Positions 9,890-18,514 of a stretch of 64,000 nucleotides of DNA are shown in pieces (the stretch's first letter is position 1; every line of letters starts with the position of its first letter). The position numbers and the translations under genes were made by a program. Below the pieces are notes generated by a model. It ran no database searches. It was not told the DNA's origin and saw only the letters and a list, made by a program, of their open reading frames with translations. Origin of the DNA: Woeseia sp. (GTDB lineage: Bacteria; Pseudomonadota; Gammaproteobacteria; Steroidobacterales; UBA11654); assembly GCA_019653755.1 (NCBI GenBank), contig BPCL01000004.1, positions 69,524 to 133,523 on the forward strand. Reading direction: 5' to 3'.

Positions 9890-10892
9890 TGTTTTTCTAC
9901 CTCTCTCATCACTCTAAAACCAAAATTTATGTAGCGAGTATCCTTATTATTTGATTGATCTGACTGAAAACCATAATGGTTTGATGACCTAAGATATATC
10001 GGCATATCGTAATAGGATGCACCCCTTAAAATGGGTCTATTACAGTCTCCGTTTAATCTTGAAGAACCATCTGATGGTGCATTTGTATAGGAATCGTGCC
10101 AGCAATCTTGCACCCACTCAGCAACATTACCTAAAATATCAAAAATACCAAAGGCGTTGGGTTTAAAAGTACCCACTGGGGCTGATGTAGCAAAACCATC
10201 ATGACAGTTTGCAACCTTCCAATTTTCCGGCAATACAATCTTAGTTTGCCTAGCTTGCATTTCCTCTAAAAAAGCCTCAGGTGTGATATCTAGATCAGCT
10301 CCGTTTGCAAAATCACACCCTTCTTCTTGATCTCCCCAATAACGAATAGTGTTTGTTCCTGCACGAGCAATGTACTCCCATTCTGATTCAGAAAAAAGTC
10401 GATAAGTGAATCCGGTATGTTGCGATAGCCATGCTACGTAAGCCTGTGCGTCATTCCAACTGACACAGACTACAGGATGATGATCTGAAACTGGGTAACC
10501 TGGATTAAACCAATCTGAAGTTTTTGAAAGCTGTATGCCTTGCTCTGTTGCGCCATAACAACCGCCTGACATATCATAGCCTGTGATCTCAATAAATTTC
10601 TGAAACTCGACTCTTTTAACCTCAAACTGACCGGCTGCAAAAGAATAATCTATGCTAACTTTGTGTACGGGTCTCTCATCTTCTCTTGATCCTTCGACAT
10701 CGGATGATGATCCCATCAAAAAGCTACCTGGCTTTATTACCACCATTACAGGACAATCTTCACAGTCCTGAATATTTTTCCCTTCATGAATTAATCTGTA
10801 GCTTGTAGATCTATAGTGAAAAAATAGATTAAGAAAGATATAAGAATTAATTTGCCTTGAATTGAATCAAAGTGGCCATTTAAGAGTTTCAT
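9886..10892 (-). CDS. FGE/SUMF1-like protein, exported (frame change near 10800)
   Basis: From 10746 the frame encodes 286 residues typical of the formylglycine-generating-enzyme fold (KPGSFLMGSSSDVEGS, HPVVCVSWNDAQAYVAWLS, YRLFSESEWEYIARAG, GNVAEWVQDCW, FGFRVMRE). The same frame is open further upstream and reads YRLIHEGKNIQDCEDCPVMVV, family-like. An ATG at 10892 with AGGA before it starts a signal peptide (MKLLNGHFDS, then KLILISFLIYFF) in another frame, so I place the start there with a one-base break near 10800. The two active-site cysteines of true FGE (CHxSYC) are absent; the equivalent region reads SYYDMPIYLR. So it is probably not a sulfatase activator. It lies between an MBL protein and a cytochrome. 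Confidence 0.75.
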
Positions 10893-10896
10893 CTTC

Positions 10897-12714
10897 CTAA
10901 TCAGTTATATAGTCAATAAGGTCCTTATAGCTTACTGGTTCCTTATCATGAGATCCAACTAAAGACTCAATTGGTATAGCGAATTTAATGATTGCATCGT
11001 TCAAGGATGTAGCTGAATGATAAGGTAAAACATCTGGTCCTCTCTTGGTACCTGATCTTTTATCACGTGCGATACCACTTACATACAAATCACCAGCATA
11101 AAGCATCTTTTTGTTATCAATTACAGCAATGACCATATCCTCCGTATGCCCGTTCAGAATTGGATAAATAGTCATTGGTTGCAAAGTGTCTTCTATTGTA
11201 TAGCCTTGATCTGGGTTTACTTGGATGATTTGCTCGCTTCCTTTTTTAAATTTACGATCGAGAGCGTCAATAACAACTGATGATTTTGGTCGATTGATTT
11301 GCATGCTGTAAAATTCCTTGGCTGATTCATGCACAACCAAGGCGGCTCCTGCAGCTATGTATGGGCGAATTCCTCCCCCATGATCATTATGAAAATGAGT
11401 AGCAATTAAATGCGTTATAGGCTTATCAGGAAATTTATTCATCGCCCATTTGATCACCTCTTCACCTTTTAAATCGTTCATTCCAGGCTCAACCACCACC
11501 AGCCCATCGCTTTGCTCAACAACCATGGTATATATGCCATCCAGTGGTTTAGCTGATAATAAATAAACTCCATCGTCTAGTTTCAAAGCATCAAGCTTAG
11601 GACGACTAGCACCAGAGAGAGTAAACATTCTCAATGTTTGACTGAGAGTTCTACCACGTTGTGCTGAATTCTCATCATGAACATAGGCCACACTATCTGG
11701 GGGTGAAAAATGATCTAGTGAGTAGTCAGGGTTAACTTCGATTGTCTTTCTGGTAATCTCTAATCGAGGTGCGCCACCTTGTGACATCCTGACTGTCCTT
11801 GGAAAAAAAACACCGCTATAAATCTGCCAATCGTCATATGTAACTTCGAGTGTTATATCTCCATAAATTACATCCCATTCCATGGTTTTGAGTTTATCTA
11901 TCTTTGATGTTTGCGGATTAATAAAAAAAGTTATCGGGTACACCTCATTTTTTATAGTCAACTGAATATAATCTGACTCATCAATATCGGTGTTTTTTTG
12001 CCACCTATTAAACCAGTCAGGATCATCGAGAATTTTATTAATCATTAATGGATAAAAAGTTTTTTTGCTTGCTTGTCGCTCCCATTCTTTGGAGGCAATA
12101 AGAGTCCTTTTCCCAGTTTGTCTAACCCTATCTATGGTTACAGGTAAGACTTCATCTTCTTTGTATCTCCAGCCCTTATTCAAATTTGCTGTTAATTTTA
12201 GATCTAATACCAAACTTGAATCTTGCAATGCCTCCTTTATCAATATATGAGGATTTAGCAATCTTTCAGTTCTCATAGCTGCTGCTGATTTATCAGAGGA
12301 AAGGGGCTTATCTCTTTCCTTGACTATACCCATGATGTCATTTTCACTTACGTAACCCTCTTGACCAAGTAGAAGTGTTTTAATTTCATTTTCAAAATAG
12401 CCGCCTTCTCTTGCTGCAACTAAATTTATCAGGCCAATTCTCACAAATCCTTGCTTAAGATCGTGAGACGCTCTAAAAATAGGCGCAGAGATTCTAAACA
12501 TACCTTTGCCTGGTTCTGGGCTCTGCCCCATGATGTATTCATCTCGCTCACTCTCAATTTTATAGCCCTCTAATTGTCGAATCACATCAGCTCCTCCTAA
12601 CCCTTCTAGAGCATGAGATAAACTATCTTGCTCATTATTATCAGAAGAATGAGCATGAAGATTTAGTGTAAAAACAGATAGAAGGATGGTGACCTTAAGA
12701 ATTGTTGCTCTCAT
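10897..12714 (-). CDS. Exported metallo-beta-lactamase-fold hydrolase, 605 residues
   Basis: A signal peptide (residues 1-21, ending LHA) precedes a roughly 360-residue N-terminal region of no recognised family, then an MBL domain with ATHFHNDHGGG near residue 437 (HxHxDH metal site), LNGHTEDMVIAV and LYAGDLYVSG. The family hydrolyses esters, lactones, thioesters or sulfates; the substrate is unknown. First gene of a three-gene unit with the FGE-like protein and cytochrome c4. Palindromic operator 3 is 36 bases upstream of the start. Strong fold call, no substrate. Confidence 0.85.
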   Translation of the reverse strand: MRATILKVTILLSVFTLNLHAHSSDNNEQDSLSHALEGLGGADVIRQLEGYKIESERDEYIMGQSPEPGKGMFRISAPIFRASHDLKQGFVRIGLINLVAAREGGYFENEIKTLLLGQEGYVSENDIMGIVKERDKPLSSDKSAAAMRTERLLNPHILIKEALQDSSLVLDLKLTANLNKGWRYKEDEVLPVTIDRVRQTGKRTLIASKEWERQASKKTFYPLMINKILDDPDWFNRWQKNTDIDESDYIQLTIKNEVYPITFFINPQTSKIDKLKTMEWDVIYGDITLEVTYDDWQIYSGVFFPRTVRMSQGGAPRLEITRKTIEVNPDYSLDHFSPPDSVAYVHDENSAQRGRTLSQTLRMFTLSGASRPKLDALKLDDGVYLLSAKPLDGIYTMVVEQSDGLVVVEPGMNDLKGEEVIKWAMNKFPDKPITHLIATHFHNDHGGGIRPYIAAGAALVVHESAKEFYSMQINRPKSSVVIDALDRKFKKGSEQIIQVNPDQGYTIEDTLQPMTIYPILNGHTEDMVIAVIDNKKMLYAGDLYVSGIARDKRSGTKRGPDVLPYHSATSLNDAIIKFAIPIESLVGSHDKEPVSYKDLIDYITD

Positions 12715-12749
12715 ATTTTTCCCTTAATGATTCCTTGATGACTTATATC

Positions 12750-12771
12750 TTATTTATCATTTGATTAATTA
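12750..12771. promoter_or_regulatory. Palindromic operator, copy 3
   Basis: Half-sites TTATTTATCA and TGATTAATTA are separated by TT; 8 of 10 positions are symmetric. It sits in the 128-base gap between the MBL gene (leftward) and the NmrA-like gene (rightward), and could control both. Confidence 0.7.
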
Positions 12772-12842
12772 GCAATATGCATGTGGCTTTTTTTATTATA
12801 TTCTTTAGTAAAGCTAGAACATAATATCAACAGATTAACTTT

Positions 12843-13577
12843 ATGAAATATTTAGGTAGGCTTTTAGTATATAAATACTTAGAAAGATTTTTCGTAAAGG
12901 TTTGTTTTGCTCTTTTCCTAATCACCCCTAATGTCTTAGCAGATTATGATGAAACAATCTTGGTTATTGGAGGCACCGGTCGTGTGGGCTCAGAGATTGT
13001 TAAAATCTTACATAAACAGGGATATAAAAATATTTCTGTCTTGAGTAGATCTGATAAAAATAGATCTCGATTAAAAGACCTAAATATTAGATACCTAAAA
13101 GGTGATATTTTGTCAGAAGAAGAGATTAAAGAAGTGTTCTCAGACAATTCTTTTGATGTGGTTATAAATGCCGTTTCTAAAGTTGGTAAAAGCAAGAACC
13201 CACATGCAATCGGGCAAGCTAATCTTAGTAAGTGGTCTAAAATAAATGGCACTAAACATTTTATCTTAATCGGTTCTGTTGGCGCAGGGCCTAACCCAAA
13301 AGATAATATGTGGAGAGATATATTAATAGCCAAGGGTGAAGCGGAACAATCCCTAATTTATAGTGGCTTGGATTATACAATTATTAAAACAGGTATTATC
13401 ATCTATGATGATACACCAGCTACTAATCAAGCATTTCTAAGTGATAATGTAAATATTGTAGGTAAAGTTACTAGAAAAGATTTGGCTTTATTGAGTGTAA
13501 ACTGCATTTTAAATAATAATTGCTTGAATCTTACATTAAATGCAGTTGATGACTCTTTAGGTTCAATGGCTAACTAA
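12843..13577 (+). CDS. NAD(P)-binding atypical SDR (NmrA-like) with N-terminal signal
   Basis: 244 residues. A hydrophobic segment ending FALFLITPNVLA (about residues 22-36) looks like a signal peptide or anchor. It is followed by ILVIGGTGRVGSEIV, a Rossmann dinucleotide-binding motif of the NmrA/atypical SDR class, then LIGSVGAGPN and LDYTIIKTGIII. There is no clear YxxxK, consistent with atypical SDRs. Cofactor-dependent enzymes are unusual in the periplasm, so the hydrophobic segment may simply be a membrane anchor with the domain inside. Monocistronic; the next gene has its own operator. Confidence 0.75.
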   Translation: MKYLGRLLVYKYLERFFVKVCFALFLITPNVLADYDETILVIGGTGRVGSEIVKILHKQGYKNISVLSRSDKNRSRLKDLNIRYLKGDILSEEEIKEVFSDNSFDVVINAVSKVGKSKNPHAIGQANLSKWSKINGTKHFILIGSVGAGPNPKDNMWRDILIAKGEAEQSLIYSGLDYTIIKTGIIIYDDTPATNQAFLSDNVNIVGKVTRKDLALLSVNCILNNNCLNLTLNAVDDSLGSMAN

Positions 13578-13632
13578 AATGGTATTTAAAAGGAGAGAGA
13601 TCCTTTATAGAGAAAGATAATTAGTCGTTCTC

Positions 13633-13654
13633 TTATTTATCATTTGATAAATTA
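13633..13654. promoter_or_regulatory. Palindromic operator, copy 4
   Basis: Half-sites TTATTTATCA and TGATAAATTA are separated by TT; 9 of 10 positions are symmetric. TTGATA at 13644-13649 is inside the operator and TATTAT at 13666-13671 is 16 bases downstream, forming a plausible -35/-10 pair for the FAD oxidase at 13693. A protein bound here would block that promoter. Confidence 0.75.
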
Positions 13655-13692
13655 TATTTGAGTGTTATTATCCTCTAAATAAGGTTGAAAAT

Positions 13693-15183
13693 ATGAAGAG
13701 AAGAGATTTTATAACAAGCTCAAGCTTAGCTTTAACTCTACCCTTATTCCCAGCGTGGGAAGGCTATTCTGCAGACTCTATTATTCCAAGTGAATTATTG
13801 GCAATCACTGGTGAGGGTAAAAATATCATGATCAAAAAAACGGATATTGCCGACTTGAAAAAAAGCCTTAAAGGTACGCTTCTGCTACCCGATGATAATG
13901 GATATAACATAGCTAGGCTTGTTAGAAATAGCATCATTGATAAAAAACCAGCACTGATAGCACAATGTATTGATGAAACTGACATCCAAAAAGCTGTTAA
14001 TTTTGCTAGAGAATACAGTCTTTTAACGGCTGTAAAATGTGGAGGTCATAGCGTTTCAGGAAAAGGCACTTGTGATCTCGGTATTATGATTGATTTGTCT
14101 CCCTTCAGAGGTTCTCGGTTAGACATTAACAATAAAAGAATTTTTATTACGGGTGGTTCATGGCTCAGTGAGCTTGATGAAGCTACTGTTCCTTACGGTT
14201 TAGGAACAACTGCTGGAACAGTATCGCACACAGGCGTTGGTGGCCTAGCAACCGGTGGCGGCTTTGGAAGACTCGGAAGAAAATACGGACTCACCCTTGA
14301 TAATATAAAAAGCATTGAAATAGTCACGGCTGATGGACAACTTCGATATGCAGATGAAAATGAAAACTCAGATCTGTATTGGGCTGTCAGAGGTGGTGGT
14401 GGCAACTTTGGAGTTGTTACTATGTTTGAGTTTCAATTATATCCAATGAATAGGGAAGTCATTGGGGGCAGGATTACTTTTGATTTTGCAGATGTTAAGC
14501 AGCTTCTAAAATTTCACGGCGAACACACCTTAGAAGCCCCATGGGATATGTATCTCGATCCGGTTGTTTTTGCTCCTCCAATGGGTTTTGATAACACAGT
14601 TTATTTTGATGTCTGTTACTCAGGACCTCACAACAAAGCTGAAAAAGCCCTAGAACCCCTGAGAAAAGCCGGAAAGATTCTGAAGGATGAAATTGCAGCA
14701 GTAGATTATGTTGAAATTCAAAAGAGTGGAGACGATGATGACCCCAGAGGAAGATCTCAGTATCTTAAAGGTGGGTTTACCATTAATGTAACCTCTGGGC
14801 TTATTGATGCAATTGTTGATAATTTAGAGCCTCATCCAGAGAGGGGAAGTATGGCTTTCTTCCAACATAATGGAGGAAAAATTAATACAATTCCAACTGA
14901 TGCTACAGCCTTTCCGCATCGCTATGCGGAGCATAATCTAGTCACAGGTTCATTTTGGAAGCAAGGGGTTGATATTGATCCACATATCAGCTGGTCAAGG
15001 AGATATTGGAAAAAAGTAGCTCCTTACACTGATGGTTTCTATATTAATGACGAATTCATGGAAACCCAAGAAGAAGTGAATTTAAATTTTTTAGGCAATT
15101 ATGAGCGTTTAGTAGAAATCAAGAATAAGTATGATCCAACTAATTTATTTAGACTAAATGCAAATATAAAGCCCTCAGTCTAG
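13693..15183 (+). CDS. Berberine-bridge-type FAD-linked oxidase, Tat-exported (second paralogue)
   Basis: 496 residues. It is the same architecture as the gene at 5572: Tat start MKRRDFITSSSLALTLPLF, PCMH FAD domain with CGGHSVSGKGTCD (FAD-linking histidine near residue 119), GTVSHTGVGGLATGGGFGRL, and the BBE end YDPTNLFRLNANIKP. The spacing of blocks is the same, so the two are ancient duplicates, but they differ widely in the central substrate domain. No second FAD-linking cysteine. It stands alone behind operator 4. The following 89 bases to 15272 contain no recognised element. Confidence 0.9.
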   Translation: MKRRDFITSSSLALTLPLFPAWEGYSADSIIPSELLAITGEGKNIMIKKTDIADLKKSLKGTLLLPDDNGYNIARLVRNSIIDKKPALIAQCIDETDIQKAVNFAREYSLLTAVKCGGHSVSGKGTCDLGIMIDLSPFRGSRLDINNKRIFITGGSWLSELDEATVPYGLGTTAGTVSHTGVGGLATGGGFGRLGRKYGLTLDNIKSIEIVTADGQLRYADENENSDLYWAVRGGGGNFGVVTMFEFQLYPMNREVIGGRITFDFADVKQLLKFHGEHTLEAPWDMYLDPVVFAPPMGFDNTVYFDVCYSGPHNKAEKALEPLRKAGKILKDEIAAVDYVEIQKSGDDDDPRGRSQYLKGGFTINVTSGLIDAIVDNLEPHPERGSMAFFQHNGGKINTIPTDATAFPHRYAEHNLVTGSFWKQGVDIDPHISWSRRYWKKVAPYTDGFYINDEFMETQEEVNLNFLGNYERLVEIKNKYDPTNLFRLNANIKPSV

Positions 15184-15272
15184 TATCAAAGTTCCAACTA
15201 CATCATAAAAGCCTACTGGTTGCAGATATGCAAAGCTTGGAATAATTTTTATTATCAAGAACCCATCCAAAG

Positions 15273-16154
15273 CTAATCTTCTATTGGTACTCTTTCATCC
15301 TTATACGCTTGAAAAGTTCCCTTTCTTTTGATCCAAGGCTTTTCTGATTCAAAATAACCTGGGCTCTCTTTTTCAATAAATTCAATTAGTTCAACGGGAA
15401 CATCGTTCTCAAGATTGTCAATTTTCTTGCCAACAGATTGCCAGTAGTGTCTTCCGGGCCTTTTGCCCATAAGAAAAAAAGGATACCAACTGGTATTATG
15501 AGTTGATGTGATTGTCATTGGTGCGCTTGCCAGATCAGGGTTGGCTAAATCTGAGATTTTTCCATGGTATGTCTCCACATAAAGAAAGCTGAGTTTTTCA
15601 GCTGTGGACGCTTTTTTCCATATTTTAGGATCAAGTTTATTGACAAAATTTAGATAAGCGGGTTCATCTAACCACAGTTCATCGCCTCTAACCTTGAAAG
15701 GTCTAATCTCTGGCTTAATGACTCTATCAAATGGACCGCCAATAATTTTTACTGGTCGATTAATCTCTCCCGTAAACGGATTGGTAAATTCTTCAGACGG
15801 TAATCCTGTTTTCAGATCCATAAAATACCCAACATCATACAGAGTATAATAAAAGCTATTATCGACCCACGGTTTCCATACACCCTTCAAAACGCCTGTA
15901 TGTCCAATCATTGGTTTAACACCCTCTTCTGGGGTCATCCCAAATATAGTCCCTTTGTAATAAATATGAACCATGCTTCTGGCTGTTGTACCGATTAATT
16001 TGGTGTAGGCTAAAGCATTTTGAACAGGGTCATTTAAATCAATTTTATAATTTTTAAAAGTTATATCTTGGCTAGATATTAACCTAGGTGAAGCTACCAA
16101 GGCACCCATACCGGCCATCATATCTCTCCTACTCATATGATTTTTCTTACTCAT
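15273..16154 (-). CDS. DUF1838 family protein, Tat-exported
   Basis: 293 residues. SRRDMMAGMGALVAS near the N-terminus is a twin-arginine signal. The body matches the DUF1838 pattern shared with the genes at 16151 and 38185: YDVGYFMDLKTGLPSEEFTNPFTGE, then IIGGPFDRVI, then WYPFFLMGKRPGRHYWQSVGKK. No biochemical function is established for this family. The start overlaps the upstream DUF1838 gene by four bases (ATGA), so they are translationally coupled. Last gene of a leftward unit with metF and a carboxymuconolactone decarboxylase-like gene. Confidence 0.85.
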   Translation of the reverse strand: MSKKNHMSRRDMMAGMGALVASPRLISSQDITFKNYKIDLNDPVQNALAYTKLIGTTARSMVHIYYKGTIFGMTPEEGVKPMIGHTGVLKGVWKPWVDNSFYYTLYDVGYFMDLKTGLPSEEFTNPFTGEINRPVKIIGGPFDRVIKPEIRPFKVRGDELWLDEPAYLNFVNKLDPKIWKKASTAEKLSFLYVETYHGKISDLANPDLASAPMTITSTHNTSWYPFFLMGKRPGRHYWQSVGKKIDNLENDVPVELIEFIEKESPGYFESEKPWIKRKGTFQAYKDERVPIED

Positions 16155-16942
16155 TTACTATTCCTTTTTTGGAATTCCCTATAGTGACTTAATGTACTTG
16201 TTTTTTTCGTCCAAGGATTACTAGAGCTAAAGTAATCTTTTTGTCTCGAAACTAAATATTCTTGCATTGATTGAGGTAAATCGTTCCACGATTGGATTTT
16301 ATTTCCGACTGCTTGCCAGTAAATCTTAGTCTCATCATCATTAATACCAAAGAACGGGTACCACGGACTCACATAGTTGTATGTCATCATAGATGGAGCC
16401 ATTGTTGATTCATCGGCTAATTCTGATAACTTTCCTCTAAATATAGAATCAGAAAAGGCAGTTTGCTCAATTTGATTTTCTGACTCTTCAGGACCAAAAT
16501 AGCCGCTAAGAGAGATCGGTTCTTGAATCCAAATATCATCGCCTGAAATAACCCAATCAAAATTTCTGGGCCCAATAAGTCTATCGTAAGGTCCTCCCTT
16601 AATATCAGTAAGCACATTGCTCTCATTAGTAATAGGGTTATCAAATACCCTAATTGGTTCGTTAGAGTCAAGATTATGGAAAAAGCCAGTTTCATATAAA
16701 CGATATTGATGCGTGCCCTGTTCTTTTCTGCTCCAAATACCTTTTAATAAAGCTTGGAACCTAATAAACGGTTTAACGCCATCAGTCAAGAGAGCAAAAA
16801 TTGTTCCCTCTATACTATAGTGAACCATTGCATTGCCGGCTGAGCCCACTAATTTTGCGTAAGCATGAGAACTCTGGACAGGGTCGCTAAGGTCAAGGCT
16901 ATCTATGCTAAATTGAGCTGTTATTAGATCTCTTCTATCCAT
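16151..16942 (-). CDS. DUF1838 family protein without a usable export signal
   Basis: 263 residues with the family landmarks LYETGFFHNLDSNEPIRVFDNPIT, GGPYDRLIGP, SPWYPFFGINDDETKIYWQAVG in the same order as its neighbour. It begins MDRRDLITAQFSIDSL: the twin arginine remains but the hydrophobic stretch of a Tat signal is missing, so it is probably cytoplasmic or carried out by a partner. The spacing to the upstream gene is nine bases. Possibly forms a heteromer with the adjacent exported paralogue (inference). Confidence 0.8.
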   Translation of the reverse strand: MDRRDLITAQFSIDSLDLSDPVQSSHAYAKLVGSAGNAMVHYSIEGTIFALLTDGVKPFIRFQALLKGIWSRKEQGTHQYRLYETGFFHNLDSNEPIRVFDNPITNESNVLTDIKGGPYDRLIGPRNFDWVISGDDIWIQEPISLSGYFGPEESENQIEQTAFSDSIFRGKLSELADESTMAPSMMTYNYVSPWYPFFGINDDETKIYWQAVGNKIQSWNDLPQSMQEYLVSRQKDYFSSSNPWTKKTSTLSHYREFQKRNSK

Positions 16943-16951
16943 AATAAATTC

Positions 16952-17551
16952 CTAAAATGGACAATAATCCTCTTTTTCAACTAAATCAAAAACAAAAGTA
17001 AACTTTGCAACGCCAACAAGCACAGCCATAATCATTCCAAGCTCATAAATCTCTCCGTCTGTGAAATCTTTTTTTAATTCCTTATATAATTCTGAGTTCA
17101 AATTTCCATGATTATTATTAAGCACCATTTCATCTGCCAATCTCAATGCTGCCTTTTCACGAGTGCTAAATGGACCGAAAAGATAGTCGCCCAGAGAATC
17201 CACTTGCTCTTGGCTAATCCCTGATTGAAGTGCATGCGCTGTATCTCCTTTGTTGCAGAATGCGCAACCATGGACATTTGCCAATCTAAGGCGAACGAGT
17301 TCAACTAGGCTAGTTTCCAGCCTGTCAGAATAAAATAACTTCTTATAGAAATCTTTAAAATACCAATCATATACTTCTGGATTATTCCCAGAAACTTCTA
17401 TAAATGTCGCATCGCCAGTAAGTTCTTTAGCTTGATCCCATCCGCTCTGCATATGCTGAGGTAAATCCTTTCTAGGAACTTTGTTTATTGAAGGCTGTGG
17501 CTTTGTCATAAAATAATCCTTTATTTTTGCATTAATATTATTAAAGAACAA
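16952..17551 (-). CDS. Carboxymuconolactone decarboxylase / AhpD-fold protein
   Basis: 199 residues. VHGCAFCNKGDTAHALQSGI carries the CxxC plus downstream histidine typical of the AhpD/CMD fold, preceded by LVELVRLRLANV and followed by FTDGEIYELGMIMAVLVGVAKF. Members act as thiol peroxidase reductants or as decarboxylases; the CxxC favours a redox role. An internal ATG (residue 15, MTKPQPS) is an alternative start. Nine bases separate it from metF upstream and from DUF1838 downstream, so it is in one operon. Confidence 0.85.
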   Translation of the reverse strand: MFFNNINAKIKDYFMTKPQPSINKVPRKDLPQHMQSGWDQAKELTGDATFIEVSGNNPEVYDWYFKDFYKKLFYSDRLETSLVELVRLRLANVHGCAFCNKGDTAHALQSGISQEQVDSLGDYLFGPFSTREKAALRLADEMVLNNNHGNLNSELYKELKKDFTDGEIYELGMIMAVLVGVAKFTFVFDLVEKEDYCPF

Positions 17552-17560
17552 AACAAATGT

Positions 17561-18423
17561 CTAAGATGCCTTCATTTCTGAACTTACTGTTTTAATTCTG
17601 TTTGGCGCCTCAAAATGCTCTATGATCTTTCTTGTCATATCGCCTCTATTAAGGGTGTAAAGATGAAAATTATCAATCCCTTCATTAAGCAGATCATCTA
17701 TTTGCTGTATGGCAAACTGCACCCCCAAATCTTCAGCTGCATCATCATTCCCTTCAATATTTAGAAATGCTTTCTCTATTTCCACAGGAATCGTAGAACC
17801 ACAAAGCTTTGCAAAATACTTAACCTTTTTAATATCACTAATTGGTAGTATGCCAGGAGAAATTGGAATCTTTATATCTCTTGCGTAACACAAATCTCTG
17901 TAGCGAAGAATTAGATCATTGGAAAAACACCATTGAGTAATTATCTCATCAACACCGGCATCAGATTTCTCTTTAAGATGGATAAAATCTGCAATAACTC
18001 CCCTGCTCTCAGGATGAGCTTCTGGATAACCTGATATTGAGACTCTGATGTCAAAGCTAGCATTGATTGCTTTAATAAAATCTAGAGAATTATCATAATA
18101 AGGTTCTCTATTGCTAACGCTTTGTTTTGTGTTGCCCCTTAATGCAACTATAGAATCCACACCTAAAGACAAATAATCTTGAGTCATTTCCATAATCTCG
18201 CTCTTGGAGTAATTTATGCAGGTCATATGCGGCTTTATTTCAACGATAAATTTTTTTTTAGGATTTTAACTGTCTCCATCGTTTGATTATTATCAACTGT
18301 ATCAGCGGTGTGTGTGATGCTCATATATTCAGGAGAAAAGATTGATAAAAGGCGCGCTTGATCAATAAAGTCTTTGAAACTTTCTTGATCCTTTGGTGGG
18401 AAAAACTCAAGTGAATAGTTCAT
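17561..18423 (-). CDS. metF: Methylenetetrahydrofolate reductase (frame change near 18250)
   Basis: Reduces 5,10-methylene-THF to 5-methyl-THF with FAD. MNYSLEFFPPK at the N-terminus has the catalytic glutamate; after the break come HMTCINYSKSEI, VDSIVALRG, GYPEAHPES, DEIITQWCF, PGILPI and the C-terminal NFHLYTLNR. The first frame stops at 18235 within an A9 run (T9 on the given strand, 18251-18259); with one A fewer it reads KKFIVEIKPHMTC, joining both parts into about 285 residues, the normal length. It is the first gene of the unit metF, CMD, two DUF1838 genes, under operators 5 and 6, rather than beside methionine genes. Confidence 0.88.
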
Positions 18424-18436
18424 TATTATATTTTCC

Positions 18437-18458
18437 TTATTTATCAGTTGATAAATAA
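18437..18458. promoter_or_regulatory. Palindromic operator, copy 5 (perfect inverted repeat)
   Basis: Half-sites TTATTTATCA and TGATAAATAA are separated by GT; all 10 positions are symmetric. It lies 13 bases from the metF start, where binding would block transcription initiation or early elongation. Its centre is 41 bases, about four helical turns, from copy 6. Confidence 0.8.
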
Positions 18459-18477
18459 AGAGTATATTATAAATCTT

Positions 18478-18499
18478 TTACTTATCAAATGATTAATAG
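18478..18499. promoter_or_regulatory. Palindromic operator, copy 6
   Basis: Half-sites TTACTTATCA and TGATTAATAG are separated by AA; 7 of 10 positions are symmetric. It ends 15 bases before the start of the acyl-CoA ligase gene, so it would overlap its leader. With copy 5 it controls the divergent metF and ligase units. Confidence 0.65.
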
Positions 18500-18514
18500 A
18501 TACTTTATTCAGAA

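Noticed and set aside
9886..10892. Formylglycine-generating enzyme activating a sulfatase
   Set aside because: The catalytic cysteine pair is absent and no sulfatase gene is in the window.
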